Assembly: GCA_905116865.2 (NCBI GenBank)
Contig: CAJHNH020006001.1
Span: forward strand, 97,625 to 161,624
Length of the DNA: 64,000 nucleotides
Reading direction: 5' to 3'
DNA from: Candidula unifasciata
Taxonomy: Eukaryota; Mollusca; Gastropoda; Stylommatophora; Geomitridae
Shown: one piece after another, positions 21,236-34,740 of the stretch
Layout of the letters: each line of letters begins with the position of its first letter
Position numbering within the stretch: the first letter of the stretch is position 1
Notes under the pieces: generated by a model
Told to the model about the DNA's origin: nothing
What the model saw: only the letters and a program-made list of their open reading frames with translations
The model's database searches: none
Program-made: the position numbers and the translations under genes

Positions 21236-21964
21236 ATTATTCGTTGCATGTAGCAAATTTAATGACTAAATATTTAGTCATTTTATGAACCCAGTCTGGT
21301 CTTGATTACACACAAAGTACCAGAGCAGTGGTCTGGTGTGTGACCTGGCTTCTCTACACAATTTAGCATAATTTGTCACACATGCAATCTCTTCTGTGTT
21401 CAACCCTTCAACGCCCCCTCCCCCCCCCCTTTTTTTCCCCAACTACAAGTTGCAGTGTTTTGTCGAGGTTTTATTCTTTCCCAAAGACTATTTCATCTGA
21501 CAGCCACTTAATCTGCTTACCCCCTTGTGGTTGTCAACTGTGAGGAATTTATCCAAACGAAAATACCTGTTGTCTACCCCACACCCCAGAAAACAAGACA
21601 GCTATTTTGTAGACGTGCCCGGGCGCATCTTATCACAGTCCCCGTGTGAGTTTTTAAGTAGCTAGGGCGCTCTGTGTCTGGCCAAATAATAGTCAATTGT
21701 TAAATTATACATTTCTGCTTCATGACGTTTGTCTTTGGTCATCATGAAGGTTCGTAGCCTTCTGTCTTGTCTCTGGTAAACAATTTCCTATAAAGTGTTA
21801 ATGTAACAGTGTTGAATTGTTAGAGACTTTCTCTCTTAGTCTCCCTTTGCCTTTCTTAGCCTCCAACTTTCCGCTGACACGATAACCAACTCCACATGCT
21901 TTGGAATGTTAGAAGAAGATTTACAGACTTAAGACATTTTAATGCGTTTACTTTCCCTTAACGT

Positions 21965-22335
21965 GTTTTGTTGGAGTAATTAACTAACTTTACTTGGAGT
22001 CTTTTTACTAACGCTACACTTAAGAAGCCTGTACTTGGAGTCAGTTAACAACTTCACTTGAAGTCGTTTACTAATTTTACCTGGAATCATTTACTAGCTT
22101 TGCTTGATGTCTTTTACTAACTTTACTTGGTGTCCCTCACTAACTTTATATGGAGTCGTTCACTAACTTTATTCAGATACCTTTACTAGCAGTCCGTTAT
22201 CAACTTTACTTAGAGTACTTTACTTTCTTGAATCCTTCAGTAATTTAGCATGAAGTCATTTAATAAGTATATTTTGAGTTACCTTTACCTGGGGTTCTAT
22301 ACTAATTTTACTTGAGTATCTTAACAAGTTTTCCC
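21965..22335. repeat. degenerate minisatellite, unit about 23-27 bp
   Basis: Diverged copies of ACTAACTTTACTTGGAGTCG plus TTT (for example at 21978, 22118, 22139 and 22162). Divergence between units is high, so the array is old. Confidence 0.75.
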
Positions 22336-23830
22336 TAAACATGTGTGCCCCACCGCCCCCTTTTTGCTTTAAAAAAAAGTATCGCCCAGTGCTCCATCTT
22401 CTTTAAAATATTATGTGCCGTGCTGAAAATCATTGACGGTCATCATTCGGCAACTTACACGATCAGCCGACTCTTGGATCGAGTGGTGCTTATGTACCTC
22501 TCCATGTTCGTGGCCATGCCATCAAGGCATTTATTATGCTGCTTTATGCATTACATCTTTCTATCAAAATTGCCAGCTGTCATTAAATTCTCGAGTCTAA
22601 TCCTTGCATTGAAATATGCCGTCTGTAATCAGAGAAACAGAATTATATAATCACAATTTTGTTTTGTATCGTCTTTCTTTCTTCGCTCTACAACGTGCCC
22701 TTGGTCTGTACTTTTTTCCGGTTTCTCTCCATTTTAAATTCAAAGATTGTTTAAAGACTATCTATTGATTTTAAAGCTCTGAGACTGATGGGATTATATA
22801 AGACTACTATCAGCCTTCGCAAAATCTGCCTTTCCATTTCTAGAGATCCATAGCTGAGTGAAATTTACTGGTTAACTAGCTCTGTTCTTGTGGACAACAT
22901 TCATATTTTTTTTTTTTTTTAATTTCCTGGTTAATCTGTCTTGTTAAAAGCGTGAGATAGTTTGGAGAACTGATTTTACGTATGTGAATTTGACAGCTGT
23001 TAATTTACCTAAACTGGAGTGCTGGCGGTCTGCTCAGATAGAATGAGGATTGCTGCTTCTGCTCCGAAGTTGGTGCAAGCTTCCCATGCCGATGAAAAGC
23101 GTCTCTCTGTGTTGCACTTAGTGTGTGTGTGTGATGTAGATTCGCCCGCCTCCTTTTGTTTGTGTTTGGCTGTTTTTTTTAACTAAAAGAGTCGGGGAAC
23201 ATTAATATATGAATATTGGAGGACATACTGATTTCTGATTATTTAAAGTGAAAGCTAGTTTATTTGACTCTTTTTTTAGGATCATTCCTCCGACTCCCAG
23301 AACTGTACTGGATAAGAGAGGGCAGTTAATCCATAGTTCTGCGTGAGAGTTTCGTACATCATAATGTCCATTTTTATATTTACACGTTGTGTCAAAGCTT
23401 CTCTTGCAGAATGATTTGTACATTTTTCTGACAATTTTTTTCTTCTTCCTAAAACCTACAATTCAGCGAATAATTCGAAGCTTTTCATTTTAAGAGATTT
23501 GTACTGAATACGGGGGTGCTTCTCATTGCTCCGTGTGTTATTCGTGAACACATTTTTTAAACATCGTATTGGTTTCAAAAGTTTGCTTTCACTGCTTCTG
23601 GCACTCCAAAATGTTACATGTAGGTTTTGTTGACGTTACAGCGAGACTTTGTATACCTTTTGACTGGACTGGATTTTCTTCTTCTGAGTTTGGCTTCATG
23701 GTGAACCCGCTGTTTAGCGTGGACCCCCCCCCCCCTCTTTTTTTTCCACAACCACTACACCCCCACCCCCACGTTGAAAAGAAATAAAGTAAGTGATGAT
23801 GGTTGATTTTGTAACATAAGGAATATTATA
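22336..23830. other. no gene recognised
   Basis: About 1.5 kb with scattered homopolymers (T run at 22908-22920, C run at 23725-23737). The 101-codon ORF at 22345-22650 shows no recognisable domain and follows a pyrimidine-rich stretch. It is noted but not called. Confidence 0.4.
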
Positions 23831-23834
23831 TTGG

Positions 23835-24118
23835 CTTTGCACAACTTGGTGATATACTGATCCATGACAAGGCTAGTGCCTTGTGGAAGAGCGTGTACAG
23901 TTCAGAGGAACAGATGGATCACCACAGTCTGGTGAGATTGATGCAGCGGGGAGTGACGAGAGGATCTGGCAGATGCTTGAGGCTCAGAGGGAAGGCAAAA
24001 GTGACTTTCAGAATGCTACCAGAACCATTAGTATCGGAACTCTTCACTGGCTGTTGAGGATGGGGACGGAGCGCTTATGGGAATGCCCTGAGTGCTGTGA
24101 TGTCGGTTCTTGAATCAA
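23835..24118 (+). pseudogene. LINE C-terminal fragment (RNase H family)
   Basis: The frame from 23883 to 24113 ends IGTLHWLLRMGTERLWECPE then CCDVGS and stop. The same TLHWLL..WEC..C ending is seen at 12200-12560, 2065-2330 and 50565-50805. The paired cysteines suggest a small metal-binding tail. 5' truncated. Confidence 0.6.
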
Positions 24119-24970
24119 CTCAACTCAAATGATATTATTTCTTTGCGGGGATGACAGAAAATATGCTGTTCCAATAAGTTTTGTGTGTTTTCGTTTTAGA
24201 CAGAGCTTTCTATGACAGTAATCGGAAGTACTGTCTCTGTTGTCACAGAATGTTGGAAGGCGTAAACAAACCTGCCACTTCACATTGTGCCATCGATTTC
24301 TAAGAAGTACATAGGGGAGAACAACATTATTTATGCTAGGCCGATAGAATGCAATCTGAAATTAGTTATGACAGAGCAGCCTAGGAGCATAGCCTTTGTG
24401 GAAGCTACTTATGATGGAAGCTCCGACAGGTGGACAGACAGAACATTGCTGTTTTATCTGGACGCTTTATTCCAAACGCATTTGTCACTTTTTCCTTTTA
24501 GTTAACAATGCAGGTCGATGGAGTGATCATTCTGCATGGGCAACATCTGGCCTCTACAATAATGCCGCGTTTTTGTGCTCTTGAGGTGCATGGATTCTAT
24601 AAAGTTATCGTTCGGTTAGTCTTTTGGAGACATGCTAGTGACAACATTTAGTAGTTATCTAAATTAGATAAATCACGAAGAGCATTGGCTCAGTAACCCT
24701 GCTCTGGGAGACCCCATAGCTGCTTAACAGACTGCACAGCTAAACAATCAGTATAGCTAAAGATGCTGTCTATTTCAATTGTGTCAGATCGTCGGTACCG
24801 AAAGTCTCTTATTCGGTAATACATGCTGTGAGTAATTGTTACCTGTAGAGGTTTCAGCTGGAGCAGTCCTTTCACTCAGTGTCGAATTATAGGGAATGTG
24901 AAACCACAATTAGAGAACAACATTTTCTTTAATGACCAGGATACATCTGACTGGTTTTCATATTATACTA
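24119..24970. other. no gene recognised
   Basis: Several 60-75 codon ORFs overlap on both strands, but none carries a recognisable motif. Confidence 0.4.
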
Positions 24971-24974
24971 AATT

Positions 24975-25108
24975 GTGTGTGTGTGTGGGGGGGGGTGTAT
25001 GTGTGTGTGTGGGTGGGGGTGTGTGTGTGTGGGGGGAGGGTGTATGTGTGTGTGGGGGGGTGTATGTGTGTGGGGGGGGGTGTATGTGTGTGTGGGGGGG
25101 AGTAGTTG
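24975..25108. repeat. compound GT/G-run microsatellite
   Basis: Repeats of GTGTATGTGTGTG joined to G runs of 5-10, period about 26 bp, ending at 25101. Confidence 0.93.
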
Positions 25109-25191
25109 GGGATAAACACTCTTAAGCGATTTTAATGTGCTGCATTTCGGTGAGAAAGGTACGAACAGTTTATCAAATTGGTTTCTATCTC

Positions 25192-25192
<1 letters not shown>

Positions 25193-25254
<62 letters not shown>
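25193..25254. repeat. (CT)n microsatellite
   Basis: About 30 CT units. Confidence 0.97.
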
Positions 25255-25259
<5 letters not shown>

Positions 25260-25479
25260 CCTGTCTCTCTCTCTACCGCTGTCATTTTTTTTTAAATTCA
25301 ATGCTTCTCAGCTGAACCCGATACTGCTACCGCCCCATTGACTGTCCCAACGACCCTCGGACAGTAGCGCTCTCTTTGGTAAACACTGTTCTAAACTATC
25401 TTCGCTTTATATATAGGCATTACTTGCTGCTACTCTTTTTTGAAATATACTTCCAACTTCTTTTGAAATATTATTTTCG

Positions 25480-26525
25480 AGATCAGGAGGGTGGTATATT
25501 CATCCATTCTCGATCTGACGGCAGCTTTTACAGTACTCGTGGGCGGAAGGCTGAAACCAAGATAAGAAAGGTACTTATCAGAGAGCTGCTGTTTGCAGAT
25601 GGCGGACCCATTACCGCCCACTCAGAGGAGAAGCTTCAATGTTTACCATCTGCAGTTGCTGATGTATGCTGTGAATTTGGACTCACACTCAGCAAAAAGA
25701 AAACACAGGTTATAGTGCAGGCTGGTAATGATAGACCTGCAGTCTACGCTGTTGGTGAAGAACTGGCGGCAGTTGACCTTCCTACCTATCTGGAATCCAT
25801 GGTGATTAACAAACTATCGCTGGACCAAGAAATCAACATCAGGATAGTAAGGCAGCAACAACAATGAGCAGATTAACAAAAAGAGTTTGGTAGAACAGAA
25901 AGCTCTATCAGTTTTGCTCAGGCTTGTGTTCCCAGCCCTCTGCTTTATGGCAGTGAAACTTGGTTAACTTATTTCCACTGGGAAATAGCTTGCACATGCG
26001 ATGCCTAAGAAGATTACTTGGCATTAAAGGACAGGACAAGAAGAACACTGAGGTATTGCAAAAAACAGGCATTACAAGAGGTTTCTCGATGCTCCATCTA
26101 CGAAGGTTCAGGTGACTGGGTCGCACCTGGAGAATGAAGGATGGTGCAGTCCCCAAGAACATCCTCTATTGTGAATTAAAGATGGGTAGAATATGTCCAG
26201 GATGGCATCTACTAAGATAATGAGATGTGTGCAAGACATACAGGAATAATACAGGTATTGAGGCGGACTCGTAGGAACAAAATATCATGGACTGTGTTGT
26301 GTTGAAGGGACACATCAGGAATGGAATAAAAATAAAGAAAGAAAAGATTGCAGAAAGGGTGAGAGTTGAGCGTTTGAGAAGAAACGCACTAAATACAAAT
26401 AAGGGTAACAACGGTCCAAAAATCCCATGCTAAAGTTGTGGAAGACTTTTCTTAACGCCGGCGGGTCTTGCTAGTCACACTCTTCTTCGCCATGGGCTGT
26501 GAGTCCCATGCCTTCTCATAGCACA
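25480..26525 (+). pseudogene. LINE reverse transcriptase C-terminal half (family L1w), decayed
   Basis: The plus-strand frame 25376-25867 contains RELLFADGGPITAHSEE, a catalytic FADD box changed to FADG, then CCEFGLTLSKKKTQV, AVDLPTYLESM and SLDQEINIRI. These are the landmarks of the palm and thumb in endonuclease-RT LINEs common in invertebrates. Further broken frames continue to about 26430, including a TLLYGSETW-like segment near 25945. The 3' end near 26430-26515 carries a TGTGGAAGACTTTTCTTAAC..AGTCACACTC block shared with 49770-50350. Many stops and the mutated active site make it non-functional. Confidence 0.75.
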
Positions 26526-26529
26526 CTAT

Positions 26530-26770
26530 AAGTTAAAGATAGTTGCGTATCCTTTACAGGACGTTGCAGAACCAGCCCCAGTATTTATTGGCTGTTGGGG
26601 TTATTCTAGCCAAATGTACGTCCAGTAGCTTGCCATTGCTTTCTGGACGGTCACCTTCTCTGTACCACTGCTGAAACTAACGCAAGGCGCAGGGCCCGCA
26701 GCTGAGATCTAGCCTGGCACCCTGGCATTACGAAGCGCTTTCGCAGCGCCTAAGCCAGAGACGCTGACAC
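26530..26770 (-). repeat. tRNA-derived SINE, family B, copy 2
   Basis: The 3' end (plus strand GTTGCGTATCCTTTACAGGA) directly follows the LINE tail. The box B region is degraded here (GCTGAGATCTAGCCTGGCAC). The head ends at CAGAGACGCTGACAC. Confidence 0.7.
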
Positions 26771-27478
26771 TATAGCACAATATAACACTATTGTCTGTAA
26801 AGATGGAAAGGTGCCAATTTAAAGACGAGAGGATCCATATCACAGCCCTTGGTTTTTATCCCGTAAGAGTCGGTATAATTTCACATAGCGACCGTTCTCC
26901 CTCTGAGTATCCAACAAAGCACGAACACCCATAACCCCTTTGACTATCCCACAGCCGTCAGAAACAGAGTATGAAATTGAAATCACAACCATCAGACCTT
27001 GAAGCAAGAGATGCATGCAACCCATTCGTCGTGGAAATTCGGTGATACGACGTAACCATGCCTGAATCCAAGTTTTAACGTGAATAAGTGAACCGAGTAA
27101 AATCTAATATCTAATAATCTGTTATCCATTAGCCAGTGAAGTTGGCTGTATGGATCAGACCGGAATAATAAACGGAGCAGACCACGATGATATCGCCAGT
27201 CGTTCGGCATTCTGTAATCCCCAAGGTAATAGAGAGCAGTAGGGCCACACAGGAAGAAAAGTACAACTAGAATAAAATATAAAATAACGATGAAGAAAAT
27301 ATGAAATGAACATAATCCTGCAACAATTCCATTCTCTGTAATTTAGCTGCCTGCTAGAACCGCGGTTCACAGAATTTTGGTTGCCACCTCCAAAGAAAAC
27401 ACTGAGGATATTCTGAGGCATGTGGGAATTAGTAACTGCTATTATTTAACACACACAAAAGGGGGAGGGGGTACCCAA
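26771..27478. other. no gene recognised
   Basis: Non-repetitive sequence with minus-strand ORFs of 60-88 codons lacking recognisable motifs. Confidence 0.4.
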
Positions 27479-27479
27479 A

Positions 27480-27632
27480 AACAAAATGGAGACGAACGAT
27501 GGAAAGTGACCTGAGTGAGGCATCTCTGACATGGAAAACTGCACTGAAGATTGCACAGGACAGGAAAGCATTGCAAGTCCTGACGCCCCATGTGCCACTA
27601 GGCATAACGAGAACTGATGATGATAATTATTT
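27480..27632 (+). pseudogene. possible LINE C-terminal remnant
   Basis: A plus-strand reading gives DLSEASLTWKTALKIAQDRK followed by LGITRTDDD, resembling the final helix of LINE RT proteins (hydrophobic-A-DR--W---V, then a short tail). The sequence is short and decayed. Confidence 0.35.
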
Positions 27633-27871
27633 TTTTCACAGTGAGTTGTAAATGTCACCACAAAAATGTACGATTCTTGCTGGTTTATCGTGTCTTCTAC
27701 TTCCGTTTAATCTTCTCTGGGTCCTGCCTCTGTTTTCTATGCTGCTTGGTCATTACACTTTGCTAGACATCATCTTTAAGCACTTGGTCAACCTAATAAC
27801 AGCAGATGGGAGATGAATTAAGAAGTTTAATGTAGAATAGCTCAAGCAAAAGGCATCATTTCACAAACACC

Positions 27872-28245
27872 GAGGGGTCTGCGTGGTCTCGAGGCATGGT
27901 TTCAAGTGCTAGAGGTATTGTGTTCAATCTCCCTTAAGGGCCGGGGTTTTTCACGTGGACTAGGACTTCTAGTAATTCCTCCAGCTCTCTGGGTAGTGAG
28001 ATCGGACGCCTGTCTGCATTGTTGCGCAAAAAATTCCTTGGCAGTTGGAAATCGAAAAGAGTAGCCTAACGGCGCTGCCTGGGCAACATTTGGAGTAAAA
28101 AATCTAACCGATTCCATAGAGCCTGTGGACTGTGCTGAGCTTCTTCGAATTCAGACTGGTGTTAGAAGAAGAACGGAGCACTTATGGGTTACTAGCCGTG
28201 TGACATGATGGTGATCCATTGTTCAAACTTCAAACCTCTTAACAA
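27872..28245 (+). repeat. tRNA-derived SINE, family A, copy 3
   Basis: Head CTGCGTGGTCTCGAGGCATG with a small deletion, a decayed box B (GTGTTCAATCTCCC), then the full body including GGTAGTGAGATCGGACG and GCACTTATGGGTTACTAG, ending TTGTTCAAACTTCAAACC. Confidence 0.8.
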
Positions 28246-28970
28246 ACATCAAATATTCTATGCAATATTTCTTTATGAATTGAGACGAGAAAAAAAATTA
28301 AGGCGTCATCTGGAGGCGACTGCTTTAATTACAGGTTTGGTCACTCACTATAGTTTTATTCTGTATGGTTTGTAGTGTGTTCTCTTATTTCTATTTCTGT
28401 GTTATGCCAGTCTGTGCGTTATTTAATGTATTTAAAATACATAAGTATTGTTTTGTCAATACAGTTACTTACCGCAGTTTCTTGAAGATTATATCTGAGA
28501 TTTGCTAAGATAATAGTTGTTCGTATTTAAAAGGATCGAGGATTGTATAACTAAAACGACAAGTTGTTGCGACTCAAACAGTTTTAGAAACGCTGCAATA
28601 GATGATTGTGAGCTGTGGAATTACGTTCTTTCTGACTTCGATAGGGTACCAGACACAGGGGACTTGTATTATACCATTCGTTCACTTCTTGTTTGTCTCA
28701 GTTTCTAGCATTTTATTGCTGTATAAGTTGACATTTGTATAGTTTTCTGTTTGTAATTTGTAGATCTTTTGTTAATTTTTTTAGACGGGTGTCTCAGAAA
28801 GATAGTTATGCTGCCCATGTGTCGTGCTGTAAACTTACAGTAATATATTCCTCAAGCATTCTTCGTGCGGGTTCCTGTGCCTACAAATGATTTAGGAAAT
28901 GGGGGCAGGGGTGGAAGGGGGGGGGGGCACTGCCCCATAACAACCAGGTTATAAAAGTCGACTGATTAGG
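28246..28970. other. no gene recognised
   Basis: Unique AT-rich sequence. A G run at 28917-28927 is the only obvious structure. Confidence 0.4.
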
Positions 28971-28974
28971 AATA

Positions 28975-29110
28975 TTGTTTTTGAAGTCTGGGGGCATTTG
29001 CCGGAGAGGCAAGGAACTAACAATCTGCATAAAAAAGCCAGATCTGTAAAACGGATGTGAATTAAAAACTTAAATTTTGTGACAAGACTAAATCTAGAAA
29101 GCAACCAGGG
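28975..29110 (+). repeat. dispersed repeat family C, copy 5 (partial)
   Basis: GAAGTCTGGGGGCATTTGCC, GGAGAGGCAAGGAACTAACA and CCAGATCTGTAAAACGGATG match copy 3. It runs into LINE sequence without a GAA tail. Confidence 0.6.
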
Positions 29111-30305
29111 ATTACAAGACTAAGTGGATCAAGTCAACAGGAGCAGTGCAGGGTATGAAATACAATGCTATGGCAATTTATGATGAAAAAGAGCGACTAA
29201 GAGTGAATATCACAATAAACGGAGAGATATTAGAACAAGTAACAAGTTTCTCTGATCATGGACACGTGGTAACAGACAATGGCAGAAGTAAAACAGAAAT
29301 CGGAAAGAGGAATTGTTAATTATTATTAACAGCTGGAGAGAAATAATAAAACAGACTGAAAGTGAGAATCGTCAAATATTGTGTATACTCAAGTTTGCTG
29401 TAAGAGAGTTAAGACGTTTGCGTAAAGCAACTGGGAACTGTGAATTAACAACCATGGTCAGACTGCAAGAACAACATGTTAAACAGGGTGACGCCTAACA
29501 AGAACACTACGCGGGTAGCCAAAGAAGAAGAATAAACCAACACAGAACTGGTGTCGATGACCGTTATACACTGCGGGATTTACCGAGGAAGGGATCCGGG
29601 CCCTTATGGACTGAGTGGTTCACGTGCAATGAGGATAAACTGTCGACTAACTAACTAAGCTTGCTGTATGGTGCAGAAAGACACAATAAACAAGTTATGA
29701 GAAAACGAACTGAGTCTCTGGAAATGCAGATGTACTTAAGCATGTGTGGTATTGGCCACATTAGCGCAGTCTTTAGGAGACTCGCTTTCAAATTCAGCTG
29801 TGACTCGCTGCAGCCAACGGCCGGTGTTCGAAACCGGGCGGTTTCCGGGGTTCACACAGCCCCTAGAATATAGGTACCAGAGATAACACTCTGGGGTGAA
29901 TGGAGGAACGTCGCTATAGCTACAGAGTTGCGTGCGGACGGCGACACAGGCGGACAGATTCTTATCAGCTGGCCGTACTGGTGGCAGAGCACTTATGGAT
30001 TATAACCGTGTGTAATGACGCTCGTTCACATCTCCCGATTTTACCTTTTTTATGGATGGTATTTCATGGAAACAAAAACAAAAAAAAACAAAAAAAGATA
30101 AAGTGGTTCTTAAAAGACTGCGAATGAAAAGAGAAATACTGAAAGAAATTAAAGAAAGGCACTTTAAAAATGTTGGCCACGCTAAAAGACATAATACGCT
30201 TTTTAAAACCATACTGAAAAGAAAGGGGTAAGAGAGCAAGAGGCAGACAAAGATACTAGTAGGAGAGCAATAGCAAGAGATGGACGAACAGCCTGAGATA
30301 GTGTA
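29110..30305 (+). pseudogene. LINE reverse transcriptase C-terminal remnant split by a SINE
   Basis: 29190-29310 reads like VNITINGEILEQVTSFSDHG (thumb region, usually SYLGH). 29655-29740 holds LLYGAERHNKQ-like and ESLEMQMYL-like pieces. After the inserted family E SINE, 30110-30240 continues with REILKEIKERHFKNVGHAKR. A sister remnant is at 62340-63110. Many stops. Confidence 0.6.
29755..30060 (+). repeat. tRNA-derived SINE, family E, copy 2, inserted in a LINE
   Basis: Box A is weak. Box B-like GGTGTTCGAAACC lies at 29822-29834. The body ACAGAGTTGCGTGCGGACGG and ATTCTTATCAGCTGGCCG matches 3116-3370, and the tail is A-rich (CAAAAAAAAACAAAAAAAG). LINE sequence resumes on its right side. Confidence 0.65.
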
Positions 30306-30311
30306 CCATCA

Positions 30312-30470
30312 ATACAAACGAACGAACGAACAAACTTTATTTTCAAAGGGTCTGATATTCGGGCCTTCACTCATTTTTCAGAGTACCAATGCCTGTTATC
30401 AATAATGCATGTTATAAATATTATAAAGAAATATAAATTATAAAATAATACTTACACACATCATATGTAC
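30312..30470 (-). mobile_element. distal 3' end of a minus-strand LINE with GTTC tail
   Basis: On the minus strand: unique AT-rich sequence, then an AATAAAGTTTGTTCGTTCGT-type terminus. The polyadenylation hexamer followed by a short (GTTC)n tail is typical of CR1/Jockey-type LINE 3' ends. It appears to be the 3' end of the element coded at 34741-35720, with the microsatellite lying between the two. Confidence 0.5.
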
Positions 30471-33400
30471 ACAATCGTACACCCTCACACACACGTATAC
30501 ATACTCCTACGTTCTCATACATGCACACTCATATACAGACATACGTAATACATACACACACTCATCTACATACATACAAAAACATAAAACACATACATAG
30601 ACATAAATGCACAAACAGAAAACACACACATACATTTATGATTATACATTTACACACACATTCCGTACATACACACCTATTCATGCATCCATGCATATAC
30701 ACATATACAATCACATGTATCGACACCAACATATGCACACAATCACACATTTACACTCACATGTATACATTCACCTACATACATGCATACATACATACAT
30801 ACACACATTTATACATACACTCACATCTTTACACACATACATACATACCTAAATACACACACATACACCCACATGTGTAAATTTGCATACATACATCCAC
30901 CAACATGCATACATATACACCTAGATACATACATACATACATACATACATACATACATACATACATACATACATACATACATACATACATACATACATAC
31001 ATACATACATACATACATACATACATACATACATACATACATACATACATACATACATACATACATACATACATACATACATACATACATACATACATAC
31101 ATACATACATACATACATACATACATACATACATACATACATACATACATACATACATACATACATACATACATACATACATACATACATACATACATAC
31201 ATACATACATACATACATACATACATACATACATACATACATACATACATACATACCTACCTACCTACCTACCTACCTACCTACCTACCTACCTACCTAC
31301 CTACCTACCTACCTACCTACCTACCTACCTACCTACCTACCTACCTACCTACCTACCTACCTACCTACCTACCTACCTACCTACCTACCTACCTACATAC
31401 ATACATACATACATACATACATACATACATACATACATACATACATACATACATACATACATACATACATACATACATACACATACATACATACATACAT
31501 ACATACATACATACATACATACATACATACATACATACATACATACATACATACATACATACATACACACATACATACATACATACATACATACATACAT
31601 ACATACATACATACATACATACATACATACATACATACATACATACATACATACATACATACATACATACATACATACATACATACATACATACATACAT
31701 ACATACATACATACATACATACATACATACATACATACATACATACATACATACATACATACATACATACATACATACATACATACATACATACATACAT
31801 ACATACATACATACATACATACATACATACATACATACATACATACATACATACATACATACATACATACATACATACATACATACATACATACATACAT
31901 ACATACATACATACATACATACATACATACATACATACATACATACATACATACATACATACATACATACATACATACATACATACATACATACATACAT
32001 ACATACATACATACATACATACATACATACATACATACATACATACATACATACATACATACATACATACATACATACATACATACATACATACATACAT
32101 ACATACATACATACATACATACATACATACATACATACATACATACATACATACATACATACATACATACATACATACATACATACATACATACACATAC
32201 ATACATACATACATACATACATACATACATACATACATACATACATACATACATACATACATACATACATACATACATACATACATACATACATACATAC
32301 ATACATACATACATACATACATACATACATACATACATACATACATACATACATACATACATACATACATACATACATACATACATACATACATACATAC
32401 ATACATACATACATACATACATACATACATACATACATACATACATACATACATACATACATACATACATACATACATACATACATACATACATACATAC
32501 ATACATACATACATACATACATACATACATACATACATACATACATACATACATACATACATACATACATACATACATACATACATACATACATACATAC
32601 ATACATACATACATACATACATACATACATACATACATACATACATACATACATACATACATACATACATACATACATACATACATACATACATACATAC
32701 ATACATACATACATACATACATACATACATACATACATACATACATACATACATACATACATACATACATACATACATACATACATACATACATACATAC
32801 ATACATACATACATACATACATACATACATACATACATACATACATACATACATACATACATACATACATACATACATACATACATACATACATACATAC
32901 ATACATACATACATACATACATACATACATACATACATACATACATACATACATACATACATACATACATACATACATACATACATACATACATACATAC
33001 ATACATACATACATACATACATACATACATACATACATACATACATACATACACATACATACATACATACATACATACATACATACATACATACATACAT
33101 ACATACATACATACATACATACATACATACATACATACACATACATACATACATACATACATACATACATACATACATACATACATACATACATACATAC
33201 ATACATACATACATACATACATACATACATACATACATACATACATACATACATACATACATACATACATACATACATACATACATACATACATACATAC
33301 ATACATACATACATACATACATACATACATACATACATACATACATACATACATACATACATACATACATACATACATACATACATACATACATACATAC

Positions 33401-34740
33401 ATACATACATACATACATACATACATACATACATACATACATACATACATACATACATACATACATACATACATACATACATACATACATACATACATAC
33501 ATACATACACATACATACATACATACATACATACATACATACATACATACATACATACATACATACATACATACATACATACATACATACATACATACAT
33601 ACATTCATACATACATTCATACATACATTCATACATACATACATACGTACATACGTACACCCATGCCCACACACATTACATACATACATACACATGCATG
33701 TATACACACATATACAATCACCCATAAAGATATTACATACAGACATGCATACCTGCATACATACATACTTGCATACAATATATAAACACACACACACAAA
33801 CCCACAATCACACATACACTCATATACTATCACACATACTTACAACATATATACATAATTGCACACATACTTACAAACCTAAATATACTTTTATATATCC
33901 ACATACATACACACACACACACACACAATCACACACACACATTTATAAATACACAAACACCCACATACCTACACAGCTACATATACCTACATTCACCCAC
34001 ATACATACATAAATACACACACACATACAATCACATTCTTACACAGCTACATTTACATACATACATTCTCATACATACAGACATACATAATACAAACACG
34101 CACCTACATACGTACACGCACACATACATACATTCATATGTATACATACATACATAGGCTACATCTACATGCATTTATAATACAAACATACATCCATACA
34201 TACATCAACATTCATGCATACATATACTCATATACAAACATAAAACACACACACTTACTCACATAGACATACGTGCACACACACATACATGCATACATTC
34301 ACACATCATTACATACACTCACATACTTATAAACATACGTACATACTTGCAATTACACCTAAATACACACACATACACCCACATACTTACACAGATACAT
34401 ATGCATACATACATCCACCAACATGCATACATACACACATACATGCATACATACACACACATAATATACATACACACATATGCAATACATATATAATCAC
34501 ACAAATAGACACCCACACACTTACATTCAGAGATATATGCCTGCATATATACATACTTGCATACATAATACACACACACACCCACAATCACACTCACATA
34601 CAATCACACATACACCCACATATATACACCCATATACTTACAACTTAATTACATAAAAACACCAAATACTTACAAACCTAAAAATACATACATATATTCA
34701 CATACATACACACACACACTCACACAATACACACATATAA
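30471..34740. repeat. giant (CATA)n microsatellite region, about 4.3 kb
   Basis: The core at 30925-33603 is nearly perfect CATA repeat (about 2.7 kb), with two-base phase breaks near 31480, 31567, 32195, 33053, 33139 and 33509. Flanks 30471-30924 and 33604-34740 are degenerate CATA/CACA sequence. Long Tyr-Ile-His-Thr and Cys-Met-Tyr-Val ORFs of up to 1000 codons in many frames are pure by-products, because the 4-bp unit has no stop in most frames. Confidence 0.97.
31256..31396. repeat. (CCTA)n variant block inside the CATA array
   Basis: About 35 uninterrupted ACCT/CTAC units with sharp boundaries to ACAT on both sides, a single variant (A to C) homogenised over 140 bp. Confidence 0.97.

Noticed and set aside
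22345..22650. 101-codon ORF as a host gene
   Set aside because: No recognisable domain, no splice or start context beyond chance, and surroundings are decayed repeats.
30783..33833. Open frames of 740-1000 codons of Tyr-Ile-His-Thr or Met-Tyr-Val-Cys repeats on both strands
   Set aside because: A 4-bp repeat without stop codons gives open frames automatically in several frames at once. There is no start context, splice signal or non-repeat domain.
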